A program made the position numbers and the translations under genes. The notes under the pieces are model-generated. The model searched no databases. It saw only the letters and a list, made by a program, of their open reading frames with translations, and was not told the origin of the DNA. From contig LFLA01000021.1 in the NCBI GenBank assembly GCA_001542995.1, positions 248,001 to 312,000 on the forward strand: a DNA stretch of 64,000 nt, in the 5' to 3' direction. Below, piece by piece: positions 52,449 to 60,711 of the stretch (positions are counted from its first letter, which is position 1; the number at the start of each line of letters is the position of its first letter). Source of the stretch: Nitrospina sp. LS_NOB. GTDB lineage: Bacteria > Nitrospinota > Nitrospinia > Nitrospinales > VA-1.

Positions 52449-53663
52449 ATGAAAGAGAAAAAACCCATCGACGGACCAACTTGGGAAACAAACCTGAGCC
52501 AAGCCATTGATTTAATTAATTCCAGCAGCAGTTTTTTGTTCAGCGGAGATATTGATCCCGATTCGGTGGGGTCCATGTTATCCCTTTCCCTTTATTTGAA
52601 CCAGTTGGATAAAAAAGTTTTTATTATCATTCCCGAACCGCTTGGGGATAATCTGGATTTTTTTGAAAAAATCATCCAATACAATTCTATTGGCCTTCTC
52701 AGAAACCCAAAAGAGATTGCAGCTGTTAAGGATGAAATTGAAGCTGTTATTTTTTGTGACACCGCCAACACAAAACTGGTTCCATATTACTCCTACATTG
52801 CTGAAGACATACTTTCGAAAAAACCCAACGTCATAGAAATTGACCATCACTTCGGAGCGGACAGCGAGGAATTAACCGAATATGGCACCAAGCTATTCCG
52901 CAATGCCAATGCCAATACCGAGATCATTGGGGATATTCTGGAAACGCTTTACAATGAAAACCCGGAAAGACCCAACCCCTTCAGCCAACGCAATATCATT
53001 CTAGGATTGATAACAGGAATGCTCGGTGACACCGTCGGCGGCAAGGTAATCCATTACAAGGAAGACTACGACCGCTGGATGGAAAAACTAGGGAAACAGT
53101 TGAAAATTATTACGCGATGGCGGGATTCTGCTGATAATAAAAGGGCAGAGGATTGTAAAGATTCAAAGTTTGGTGACCCCAAACAAATTCTGGATTATTT
53201 AAACAAACTGACAGAAGACCAGGAAAGCTGTTTGAATTTATTGAACTCCCGTATTGAGAGTAAAGGAAATATGGGGTTTTTAAACCTCCTGCCCTCAACT
53301 TATGAAGAAGTACATGGAACTTGTCAGCCGTTTGAATCAGACTGGTTTGTCGATATCATGGGTTTGCTTCTGAACTCGGTACCGGAAAAATCCGGACACG
53401 CCGGAGTGATTATTTTTGAAGGCAAAAATGCCGAGGGAGAAGACTGCGTTTTTATCAAGATCCGAAGGGCTGTGGAGTTTTCTGGCGTGGATTTACGCAC
53501 CGCTGAAGGCAAGATCAAGGAATTGTTTGGCGATCTTTATATGGGCGGAGGGGGTCATTCCGGAGCAGTGTCCTTCCGGATTCACCGGCTTGAGGAAAAA
53601 GAACTCCTGGAAAAACTGGAAAATCTCTTAGTTTTTTTTAACAGCGCCATTGAATCGGGGTGA
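52449..53663 (+). CDS. DHH-family phosphoesterase
   Basis: 404 residues. Metal-binding motifs follow the family order: FSGDIDPDSVGSMLSL (DxD), VIFCDTANTK, the namesake IDHHFG near residue 135, GMLGDTVGG, and the DHHA1-like GGGGHSGAVSFRI at the end. NrnA-like proteins of this type cut nanoRNA, pAp or c-di-AMP products. The middle (residues 205-310) is longer than in NrnA and specific to this lineage, so the substrate is uncertain. Confidence 0.85.
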   Translation: MKEKKPIDGPTWETNLSQAIDLINSSSSFLFSGDIDPDSVGSMLSLSLYLNQLDKKVFIIIPEPLGDNLDFFEKIIQYNSIGLLRNPKEIAAVKDEIEAVIFCDTANTKLVPYYSYIAEDILSKKPNVIEIDHHFGADSEELTEYGTKLFRNANANTEIIGDILETLYNENPERPNPFSQRNIILGLITGMLGDTVGGKVIHYKEDYDRWMEKLGKQLKIITRWRDSADNKRAEDCKDSKFGDPKQILDYLNKLTEDQESCLNLLNSRIESKGNMGFLNLLPSTYEEVHGTCQPFESDWFVDIMGLLLNSVPEKSGHAGVIIFEGKNAEGEDCVFIKIRRAVEFSGVDLRTAEGKIKELFGDLYMGGGGHSGAVSFRIHRLEEKELLEKLENLLVFFNSAIESG

Positions 53664-53743
53664 CAGGAAGCCAGCATATTGTTCCCCGCGAAAACCCTCC
53701 CAACGCTTCATCAATAGGCCCCCATCCCTTAAGGACATTGATA

Positions 53744-55222
53744 TTAAAATCTCAGGGTTTCCAGATCATTGAATTTTGGAAAATCCGCCAGGAAGATAAG
53801 ATCCGCTTCCTTAAGTTTATTGCGGCGAAGATCCAGCTTTTTTAACTGGGGTAACTTGGCAGAGTTTGCTAAAGAATCCAGACTTTCCCGGGTGATGGTG
53901 TTGCCCATGGCTTCCAACTCTTCAAGGTGACTTAAAGTATCGGACTGAACCAGGGCCTGAAATCCGGAATCGCCCATCGGAATCCCGGAGGCTCTTAGTT
54001 TAATCAGGTTTTTGAAGTTCACGGAATCCGCTAAAATACGCAGCCCTTTTTCTCCCAGATTATTGCCACTCACATTAAGCTCTTTCAATCGACTAAGATG
54101 TGGAGATTGCGAGAGAGCAAGGATTCCCAACGATGTGATCCCCGTATATTCCAGATTCAAAGTTTCCAATTGCGAAAGGTTGGGTGATTCTGCCAGCAAG
54201 AGAAGACCTTTGTCCCCCACTGCATTGCTCATCAAGTTCAAAGATGTCAGGTTTTTGAGAAACTGGGAATTGGCAAGGTCCTGAACCCCGTGGTAATCAA
54301 AATGGTTGTTCCTCAGTGAAAGAGAAACAACCCCATCCAGTTTTTCGTATTGCGCCAATGAAGCAAGGTCTTTATTGTCCAATCTCTGCTCATTAAGGTT
54401 GAGTGTATTTTCGATTCTTTTCTTCTCAACCAAAATCCGCGACCGCATGACCCTAAGAGCGGTCTCTCCGGCCCGACCATAATTATTATCCTGCATATAA
54501 AGCTGAACAAGATTATTCAAGTGCTTGGACCCGGCAATATCCAAAGCGCCGGGATCACCAATATGATTGGAATCGAGAACCAGAATTTCCAGCCGGGTTA
54601 ACGTGGGGGAATGCGCAAGAATGCGGGCACCTTGATTGGTGATTTGATTCCAGCCCAGATTCAGATGTACCAGTTTTTCAAAAGCGCCGGCCTGCGCCCA
54701 GTCGGCAAGACTTTCATCCCCAACAAGATTGCGACGAAGGTTGAGAACACGAAGTTTGGAAACCACCGCGCCGTCTGGAAACTGGGTCAATTTTCTCTGT
54801 CCCACCTTATTCATTTCCAAATCAATGAATCCAAGGTTCAACAATGACTGAGACTTCACAAGGCTCAGAGCACCAAAATCGGAAATCTTATTATTGACCA
54901 GCTCAAGTGTTTCAAGGTTGGGAAGATTTTTTGAAAGTGCGAGACTTCGGGCTCCCTCATCGCCAATCTGGTTGGCATTGAGAACGAGATGCTTGAGCTC
55001 GGCCAGCGAACCCATGCCAGCAAGAACAGCCAATCCTTCATCGGTGATTTCATTCCAGCTCAAATCCAGTTTTTGAACGTGAGATAAATCTTTATTCCGG
55101 GACAAAAAAACGATCCCCGCATCTCCCATTCGGTCATAGGAGAGATCCAGAACCGGGTCCTTGCGGATCAATCTATCATTAAGAGTCTGGATAAAATTCA
55201 GGTCTTTTATTTCAGGCCGCAT
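53744..55222 (-). CDS. leucine-rich repeat protein (RI type), long
   Basis: 492 residues from ATG 55222. Made almost wholly of about 24-residue RI-type repeats, such as LKHLVLNANQIGDEGARSLA, LVHLNLGWNQITNQGARILA and LETLNLEYTGITSLGILALS, with a charged break near residue 265 (RILVEKKRIENTLNLNEQRL). It follows the other LRR gene with no gap (TGA, TTG, ATG overlap region), so they form an operon. There are no signal, membrane or enzyme domains. A protein-binding role is likely; the partner is unknown. Confidence 0.88.
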   Translation of the reverse strand: MRPEIKDLNFIQTLNDRLIRKDPVLDLSYDRMGDAGIVFLSRNKDLSHVQKLDLSWNEITDEGLAVLAGMGSLAELKHLVLNANQIGDEGARSLALSKNLPNLETLELVNNKISDFGALSLVKSQSLLNLGFIDLEMNKVGQRKLTQFPDGAVVSKLRVLNLRRNLVGDESLADWAQAGAFEKLVHLNLGWNQITNQGARILAHSPTLTRLEILVLDSNHIGDPGALDIAGSKHLNNLVQLYMQDNNYGRAGETALRVMRSRILVEKKRIENTLNLNEQRLDNKDLASLAQYEKLDGVVSLSLRNNHFDYHGVQDLANSQFLKNLTSLNLMSNAVGDKGLLLLAESPNLSQLETLNLEYTGITSLGILALSQSPHLSRLKELNVSGNNLGEKGLRILADSVNFKNLIKLRASGIPMGDSGFQALVQSDTLSHLEELEAMGNTITRESLDSLANSAKLPQLKKLDLRRNKLKEADLIFLADFPKFNDLETLRF

Positions 55223-55225
55223 CAA

Positions 55226-55891
55226 TCAACCACCAATATGGGGATAGTCCGTTTTCACTGCATTCATTTCCCGTAAACGTTTGGACTCATTCAAAAGTTC
55301 CAGTCCCTGGGGATTGATCAGGTTATAAGACAGGTTTAAAGTCTGGAGGTTTTGCAATCCAGAGAGTTCAGCCAAAGCCTGCATCCCCCTGAGACCAATT
55401 CGGTTGGCATCAAGATGCAATTCCTTTAAATTTTTAAGATGGGTCGAATTTGCCAGGGCTTCCGCTCCAACGTCTCCAATCCGATTAAACGAAAGGTCAA
55501 GCTTTTCGAGCCTGGAAAGACTTTTAGAGTTTGCCAAAGCCACGGCTCCTTCATCCCCAACTTTATTGGTATACAAACTAAGGTACCGCAACCGGGTCAA
55601 TACTTCAGACTCAGCCAAAGCCCTGGCTCCGTCATCGCCGATCAGGTTTTCATACATCCAGAGTTCTTTAAGCGGCTCAAAAAATTCTGACGGGGCCAAT
55701 TCCTCCACACCCAGATCCTTGATTTTATTGGTATGAATATAAAGGATTTCAATATCAGGAAGCGCCACGTTTTCAGCCAGGTCCATGGCGGTCTCGTTAT
55801 CAATGCCTCTGTTGGAAAAATCCAGGGTCTTCTTATCCTTACTCAAGCCGCGCTTGATCCACTTTCTAATATAGGAAATATCTTCTGCCAT
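55226..55891 (-). CDS. leucine-rich repeat protein (RI type), short
   Basis: 221 residues with about six RI-type repeats: LKELWMYENLIGDDGARALA, LRYLSLYTNKVGDEGAVALA, LEKLDLSFNRIGDVGAEALA, LKELHLDANRIGLRGMQALA and LQTLNLSYNLINPQGLELLN. The N-terminal 30 residues (YIRKWIKRGLSKDKKTLDFS) are a basic cap also seen in style in the other LRR proteins. It is the first gene of the LRR pair. An alternative is that both arose from one longer gene by an in-frame stop, but the second has its own cap and start. Confidence 0.88.
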   Translation of the reverse strand: MAEDISYIRKWIKRGLSKDKKTLDFSNRGIDNETAMDLAENVALPDIEILYIHTNKIKDLGVEELAPSEFFEPLKELWMYENLIGDDGARALAESEVLTRLRYLSLYTNKVGDEGAVALANSKSLSRLEKLDLSFNRIGDVGAEALANSTHLKNLKELHLDANRIGLRGMQALAELSGLQNLQTLNLSYNLINPQGLELLNESKRLREMNAVKTDYPHIGG

Positions 55892-56071
55892 GACCGTCCC
55901 GGAACTAGGTAAAAAGCTCCATTCTATAAAGGTGCGGGGAAAAGTAAAGAATTAAATGATAAATCAGTGAAATTCCGTTAAAAAAAGCTTACCCTAACTA
56001 AATTCGACTAATGGTGGCTATAATAGGAAAATTTGAGTGCTTTCAATGCAAATATCAGGGAAATTCAATAG

Positions 56072-56653
56072 ATGAAATCTGAAAATATGCGAAAATTTTC
56101 TATCTCTCTTTGTATTCCGATATTTGCATATTTAATTTGGCCTTATCTGGCCTTACTAAAGTTATATGTGGGCTTGGAATCTGCTGATAAGGAAATAGTA
56201 ATGGAGGAAATTCATTGGCCTCCCTTCAGGAAAGAGATTGAGAAAGATCTTAACCGTTATGTCAAAGAAGTTATAAACAAAAATCTGAAACAGGAAAATA
56301 TACAGTTAAGTTTTAGTTCCAACTCACTGACTCGGCAAATCGCAGAGCAAATAGCTACGCCTGAGGGAATGATCTATTTTTACCACTACCCAGATAAATA
56401 TGTGGACCAAATCAGGAAAATATTTGAGAAAGCTGCCAAGCCAAAACAATTGAGCCCACCCACAAAAGAAAAACCGCTAAAACTTGAAGGCCCAAATTTC
56501 CCCAACCTTTGGGAACGAATCAATTACCTTTTCTTTACAGATATTTCTCATTTCAAAGCAAGCTTCAATATTAAAAACAAACCTTTTACTATTATATGGA
56601 AACGGCGAGGATTTGATTGGAAAGTGGAAACCCTGCATTTGCCATTAATATAA
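56072..56653 (+). CDS. DUF2939-like membrane-anchored protein
   Basis: 193 residues. One N-terminal membrane segment (FSISLCIPIFAYLIWPYLAL), then LLKLYVGLESADKEIVMEEI and HWPPFRKEIEKDLNRYV, the signature of DUF2939 proteins, in which the PxR motif follows a short acidic helix. Function unknown for the family. The gene is AT-rich compared with neighbours. The oppA-like gene begins 32 bases downstream. Confidence 0.72.
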   Translation: MKSENMRKFSISLCIPIFAYLIWPYLALLKLYVGLESADKEIVMEEIHWPPFRKEIEKDLNRYVKEVINKNLKQENIQLSFSSNSLTRQIAEQIATPEGMIYFYHYPDKYVDQIRKIFEKAAKPKQLSPPTKEKPLKLEGPNFPNLWERINYLFFTDISHFKASFNIKNKPFTIIWKRRGFDWKVETLHLPLI

Positions 56654-56684
56654 AATGCGACACAAAACCACCAATGGCTTTTAA

Positions 56685-58295
56685 ATGAAATTGCAAAATA
56701 CCGTATTTTCTTTCTGGTTGCCGGTTATAATCTTTTCATGGGTTCTCACCGGTTGCAGTCCGTCTTCCCCAACGGACGAATCTGTTTTCCGCATGTCTAT
56801 TAAAAATGAGCCTCCTACCCTTGACTGGACCCTTGCGACAGACAGTGTTTCTTTCACGATTCTCACCAATATCATGGAAGGACTCACCCAGTACGATTCG
56901 GAATTGAATGCCCAACCCGCCATTGCCAAAAAATGGGAATATTCGGAGGACGGCCGAACCATCACTTTTTTTCTGCGCGACGATGTTACCTGGAGTGACG
57001 GCAAGCCAGTCACCGCAGAGGACTTTGAGTATTCCTGGAAACGATTGCTGGCGCCGGAGACGGCGGCCCAATATGCTTACTTCCTCTTCGACATCGAAAA
57101 TGCCTCGCAATATAATTCGGGGGAAATTACAGACCCGAATCTGGTCGGGGTCCGGGCACTGGCGCCGGATGTTCTTGAAGTCCGCTTAAAAAAACCCGTG
57201 GTCTATTTTCCCAGCATCACCACGTTCATGGTTACGTTCCCAGTGCGAAAAGATATTGTCCTTAAACATGGAGACTCCTGGACGGAGCCTGAAAATATAG
57301 TCACCAATGGTCCTTACACGCTTAAAGAATGGCAGCATGAATACAAAATGGTGTTGCAAGCCAACCCTCGCCACTACGAAGGCAAACCCGCTGTCGACGC
57401 CATCCGCATTTTTGTGGTGCAGGAACCCACCACTGCCCTGACCCTTTACGAAACCGGGGAGTTGGACTATCTCGAACTGCCGCCAGTTGCGATTCCGCAT
57501 TATAAATCCAGTCCCGAATACCGGAACAAACCTCAACTGCGAGGTTATTATTACGGTTTTAATGTGCAAAAGCCGCCCTTTGATGATGTGCTGATCCGTC
57601 GGGCATTTGCCCATGCCATCGACCGGTCCCGCATTCCCAAATTTCTCAAAGGCGGGGAACTGCCTGCTTCATCATGGATTCCTAAAGGCATGTTCGGTTA
57701 TAACGAAAACATAGGATCAAAGTTTGACCCTGAAAAGGCCAGAGCCCTGTTGGCTGAAGCGGGCTATTCCGACGGCAAAGGGTTTCCAAAAGTGACCGCA
57801 GTCTTCAACACCGGCGATCTCAACCACTTCATCGCGGAATTCATTCAGGCGCAATGGAAAGAACATCTGAATGTGCAAATTGATTTTGAAAGCCAGGAAT
57901 GGAAAGTTTTTCTCAGCCGGTTGGATCTCGACCCACCGCAGATTTTTCGGCTGGGATGGGGAGCGGATTTCCCCGACCCCGACAACTTCATGAACCTGTT
58001 CATTACAACCAGCGGCAATAACCGGCTTAATTGGTCTCACCCCCGTTACGACGAACTAATCGCGCTGGGGTCCGCATTAAAAAAACCGGAAGAACGGCAA
58101 GCAGTCTATGATGAAGCCCAAACCCTGCTCACCGAAAAAGAAGTTCCAATGATTCCGCTTTTTGTTTCGGCCCAGAACCTGCTGGTCAAACCTTATGTGC
58201 AAGGATTAAAGAACAACGCCATGGAACTTTTATATTTGAAACGGATTCGGTTGCAGAAAACAACAATGCCAGATTCTTCACTTCGTTCAGAATGA
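56685..58295 (+). CDS. oppA: peptide ABC transporter substrate-binding lipoprotein (OppA-like)
   Basis: 536 residues. Lipoprotein signal with lipobox LTGC (about 24). The SBP_bac_5 fold is clear: EPPTLDWTLATDSVSF, AKKWEYSEDGRTITFFLRDD, VTWSDGKPVTAEDFEYSWKR, NGPYTLKEWQHEYKMVL and DVLIRRAFAHAIDRSRI. It binds oligopeptides outside the inner membrane for import. No permease or ATPase genes are next to it, so it must work with components encoded elsewhere. Confidence 0.92.
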   Translation: MKLQNTVFSFWLPVIIFSWVLTGCSPSSPTDESVFRMSIKNEPPTLDWTLATDSVSFTILTNIMEGLTQYDSELNAQPAIAKKWEYSEDGRTITFFLRDDVTWSDGKPVTAEDFEYSWKRLLAPETAAQYAYFLFDIENASQYNSGEITDPNLVGVRALAPDVLEVRLKKPVVYFPSITTFMVTFPVRKDIVLKHGDSWTEPENIVTNGPYTLKEWQHEYKMVLQANPRHYEGKPAVDAIRIFVVQEPTTALTLYETGELDYLELPPVAIPHYKSSPEYRNKPQLRGYYYGFNVQKPPFDDVLIRRAFAHAIDRSRIPKFLKGGELPASSWIPKGMFGYNENIGSKFDPEKARALLAEAGYSDGKGFPKVTAVFNTGDLNHFIAEFIQAQWKEHLNVQIDFESQEWKVFLSRLDLDPPQIFRLGWGADFPDPDNFMNLFITTSGNNRLNWSHPRYDELIALGSALKKPEERQAVYDEAQTLLTEKEVPMIPLFVSAQNLLVKPYVQGLKNNAMELLYLKRIRLQKTTMPDSSLRSE

Positions 58296-58333
58296 CAAGA
58301 AAACACTATTTTCCCAATCTTAGGCAGATAGCG

Positions 58334-58444
58334 TGGCATTCTTCCCAAGCTTTCGTGCCCTGAAAGGGTACAATGGTTCGTTGGGCCGAGAAAACATTTG
58401 TCAACAAATAAGGATATTGCAGGTCGCCAGCGGAGGCTCTCCGC
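58334..58444. repeat. degenerate module D and GCGGAG/CTCCGC dyad
   Basis: 58334-58372 resembles module D (GCATTCTTCCCAAGCTTTCG then TGCCCTGAAAGGGTACAA). 58430-58444 is GCGGAGGCTCTCCGC, matching the dyads at 14594 and 46148. Between them lies a short piece of module B type (TCGTTGGGCCGAGAAAACA). Confidence 0.5.
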
Positions 58445-58446
58445 AT

Positions 58447-58482
58447 AAAAAAAGCCTGCCGACAAATGCCGACAGGCTTTTA
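58447..58482. terminator. bidirectional terminator between oppA and the nuoF-like gene
   Basis: AAAGCCTG (58451-58458) pairs with CAGGCTTT (58473-58480), with a partial inner pairing of GCC/GGC. T-runs follow on the minus strand (seven) and on the plus strand (four), so it can end transcription from both convergent genes. Confidence 0.75.
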
Positions 58483-58494
58483 TAAAAATAAATT

Positions 58495-60324
58495 TTATTC
58501 GATAGCCAGGAATGCGCAGGCCTGGTAACAAGCATTGCAATTGATGCACAAGTCCATATCAATGTGCGCGGCGACTTTGCGGGTTCCCCCGGTGATGGCT
58601 CCTGTGGGACACGGTTTGATACACGCGCCGCAGGCCACACAATCCTCTTCCTTGACGTAATAGCGATACAAACCAACACACCGTGCCGCGTCACAGGTTT
58701 GATCGACAATATGCCGTTCATATACTTTTCGAAAATATTTCAATCCGGTAAGAACCGCCTTCGGTGCCGTTTCTCCCAGCCCACATAATGAAGTTTGGCT
58801 GATTTCTTCACACAAGGCCTGAAGCTTGTCCAGATCTTCTATTTTTCCCCGGCCTTCGGCGATATCCACCAATTTGTTTTTAACAAGGGTCAGCCCAATC
58901 CGGCAGGGGGTACATTTGCCGCAGGTTTCGCCTTCGTTAAACCCGATAGAAAAAAGCGCGAGATCAATCACACAAGCCGAATCATCATAAGCCGAAAAAC
59001 TGGCCTGGCCCATCAATACACCCTCTTCTAGAAGGCTTTCATAGTCCATCGGGGTATCGGCTTTTTCAGGCGGCAGAAATCCACCGGTTACGCCACCTAC
59101 ATGAATCACCTTGAGTTCTTTTTTCTTTTGAATACCGCCGCAATAATCATCAATGGCTTCCCGGAGGGTGGTTTTCATGTCCAGTTCCATCAACCCGTTG
59201 TACTTGATGTTTCCGGCAATCGCCCAAACCTTGCAACCCTGGGCATTTTCATTGCCCATCGCCGCATACCAGTCCGCGCCTTTCTTGATAATCTTGGGAA
59301 CCGTGGCCCAGGTTTCAGCATTGTTCAATACGGTCGGCTTGCCCCATAATCCGGAATCGCAGGAATGCGGCGGTTGCGCTTTCGGGAAGGGACGTTTGCC
59401 TTCAACCGCTTCCATCAATGCCGTGGATTCACCACCAATAAACGCGTCGAGCCCTTCATGCACCCGGAAGTTGATACTGAAATCTGACCCCATAATTTTG
59501 TCGCCGAGAAAACCTCGCTCTTTGGCCTGTTTGATAGCCATGTTCAAGCGCTTCACCGCAATGGAATAATCCGAACGGGTGTAGATGATCCCCTCCGTCG
59601 CGCCAATGGCATAAGCCCCGATCAACAGACCTTCAATCACCTGATGCGGGTTGCCTTCCATGACACTTCGATCCATATAGGAAGCGGGGTTGCCCTCGTC
59701 CCCATTGACCATGATGTAGCGGGTCCCCTTTTCGTCGGTCGGGGCCTTGGCCGCCTTCTCCCACTTGTTAGCCGTGACAAACCCGCCGCCGCCTTTGCCG
59801 CGCAATCCGGATTTTTTTATCTCGGCGATCACCTCATCCGGCTTCATGTTAGTCAAAACTTTTTTCAAGGACTCATAACCACCCACCCTGATGTATTCAT
59901 CAATGTTTTCCGGATCAATAGCACCGCCATGCTCCATCACAACACGGGTCTGCATTTTCAAGGTATCGTAATAATTATCTTTGGAAGCGGCCTTTTTAAA
60001 CACTTTGCCGCCGACAATATGGTCGTTCAAAATGCTTTTGACCATCGCCGGTTTGACTTTTTCATAAGTCACACGATCTTCACCGGGAACATAAACGTCT
60101 ACCAGAACATCGCGGCTGCAATAGCCCCGGCACCCGACCTGGCCCATTTCGCATTTTCGCTCACCGAGGGTGGCATCGGCTTCCATTTCAGAAATCTGCT
60201 TCTGAAATTCTTTATAGACCTCTTCGCCTCCCTCAGCGATTCCACTCAGGCTCAAACACACGGTTATTTTTATTTGGCCTTGTTTTTGAGCAACGGCCTG
60301 GCCTTTTTCTGCAACGGCTTCCAT
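58495..60324 (-). CDS. nuoF: NuoF/HoxF-type NADH-binding oxidoreductase subunit with C-terminal ferredoxin domain
   Basis: 609 residues. N-terminal thioredoxin-like [2Fe-2S] domain with C23, C65 and C69 visible and one position uncertain. Flavin/NADH core: GLRGKGGGGF (173-182), NGDEGNPASYMDRSVMEGNP, GGESTALMEAVEGKRPFP, and ETCGKCTPCRIG with the later CGLG for the N3 cluster. C-terminal two [4Fe-4S] ferredoxin domain (CVACGACIKPCP and CINCNACYQACA), absent from classical NuoF and typical of NADH-ferredoxin, hydrogenase or formate dehydrogenase diaphorases. It stands alone. It could link NADH and ferredoxin for the 2-oxoacid oxidoreductase, which is inference. Confidence 0.85.
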   Translation of the reverse strand: MEAVAEKGQAVAQKQGQIKITVCLSLSGIAEGGEEVYKEFQKQISEMEADATLGERKCEMGQVGCRGYCSRDVLVDVYVPGEDRVTYEKVKPAMVKSILNDHIVGGKVFKKAASKDNYYDTLKMQTRVVMEHGGAIDPENIDEYIRVGGYESLKKVLTNMKPDEVIAEIKKSGLRGKGGGGFVTANKWEKAAKAPTDEKGTRYIMVNGDEGNPASYMDRSVMEGNPHQVIEGLLIGAYAIGATEGIIYTRSDYSIAVKRLNMAIKQAKERGFLGDKIMGSDFSINFRVHEGLDAFIGGESTALMEAVEGKRPFPKAQPPHSCDSGLWGKPTVLNNAETWATVPKIIKKGADWYAAMGNENAQGCKVWAIAGNIKYNGLMELDMKTTLREAIDDYCGGIQKKKELKVIHVGGVTGGFLPPEKADTPMDYESLLEEGVLMGQASFSAYDDSACVIDLALFSIGFNEGETCGKCTPCRIGLTLVKNKLVDIAEGRGKIEDLDKLQALCEEISQTSLCGLGETAPKAVLTGLKYFRKVYERHIVDQTCDAARCVGLYRYYVKEEDCVACGACIKPCPTGAITGGTRKVAAHIDMDLCINCNACYQACAFLAIE

Positions 60325-60711
60325 GGACGATCTCCCGTCGTTATTCGAAAATTTATTATTATCTGAAAATTTACTATCCGGCTGGTGAAAATGGCTCCTG
60401 CCAGATTATCCAATGTCTCATAAAACCCAGGAAAATTCCAGCCATTCTAGTGACCCCCACACGGATTGTCAATCCTTGCTTTCCACCTGATTTTGCAAGG
60501 CTTTGGGGAATTTTTTAATGCCCCTGTTTACAATCTGGCAGCCGGTCACACTAAGGGCCTCAAAACATGGCCTCAAACCCGGTTTCAAGCGTTAATCCTC
60601 TAATAATCAAGTTGTAAAACCAGTTGTGAGCTGAAACGACAGCCCCATTTCCAGAGAAAACTCACCTGACAATCCCTGCAAACGAACTCACCCCCCTCTG
60701 GTACCCAAAAT
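60325..60711. other. non-coding stretch between the nuoF-like gene and the propeller gene
   Basis: 387 bases, no gene seen. It holds the promoter listed at 60444-60472. The part from 60520 to 60711 has no obvious structure apart from AT-rich DNA near 60598-60615. Confidence 0.35.
60444..60472 (-). promoter_or_regulatory. sigma70-type promoter of the nuoF-like gene
   Basis: Minus strand: perfect TTGACA (60467-60472), 17-base spacer, TAGAAT (60444-60449). The leader to the ATG at 60324 would be about 110 bases. Confidence 0.65.

Noticed and set aside
59644-60366. Plus-strand frame of 240 codons opposite the NuoF-like gene
   Set aside because: Low-information sequence over a strongly conserved gene on the minus strand.
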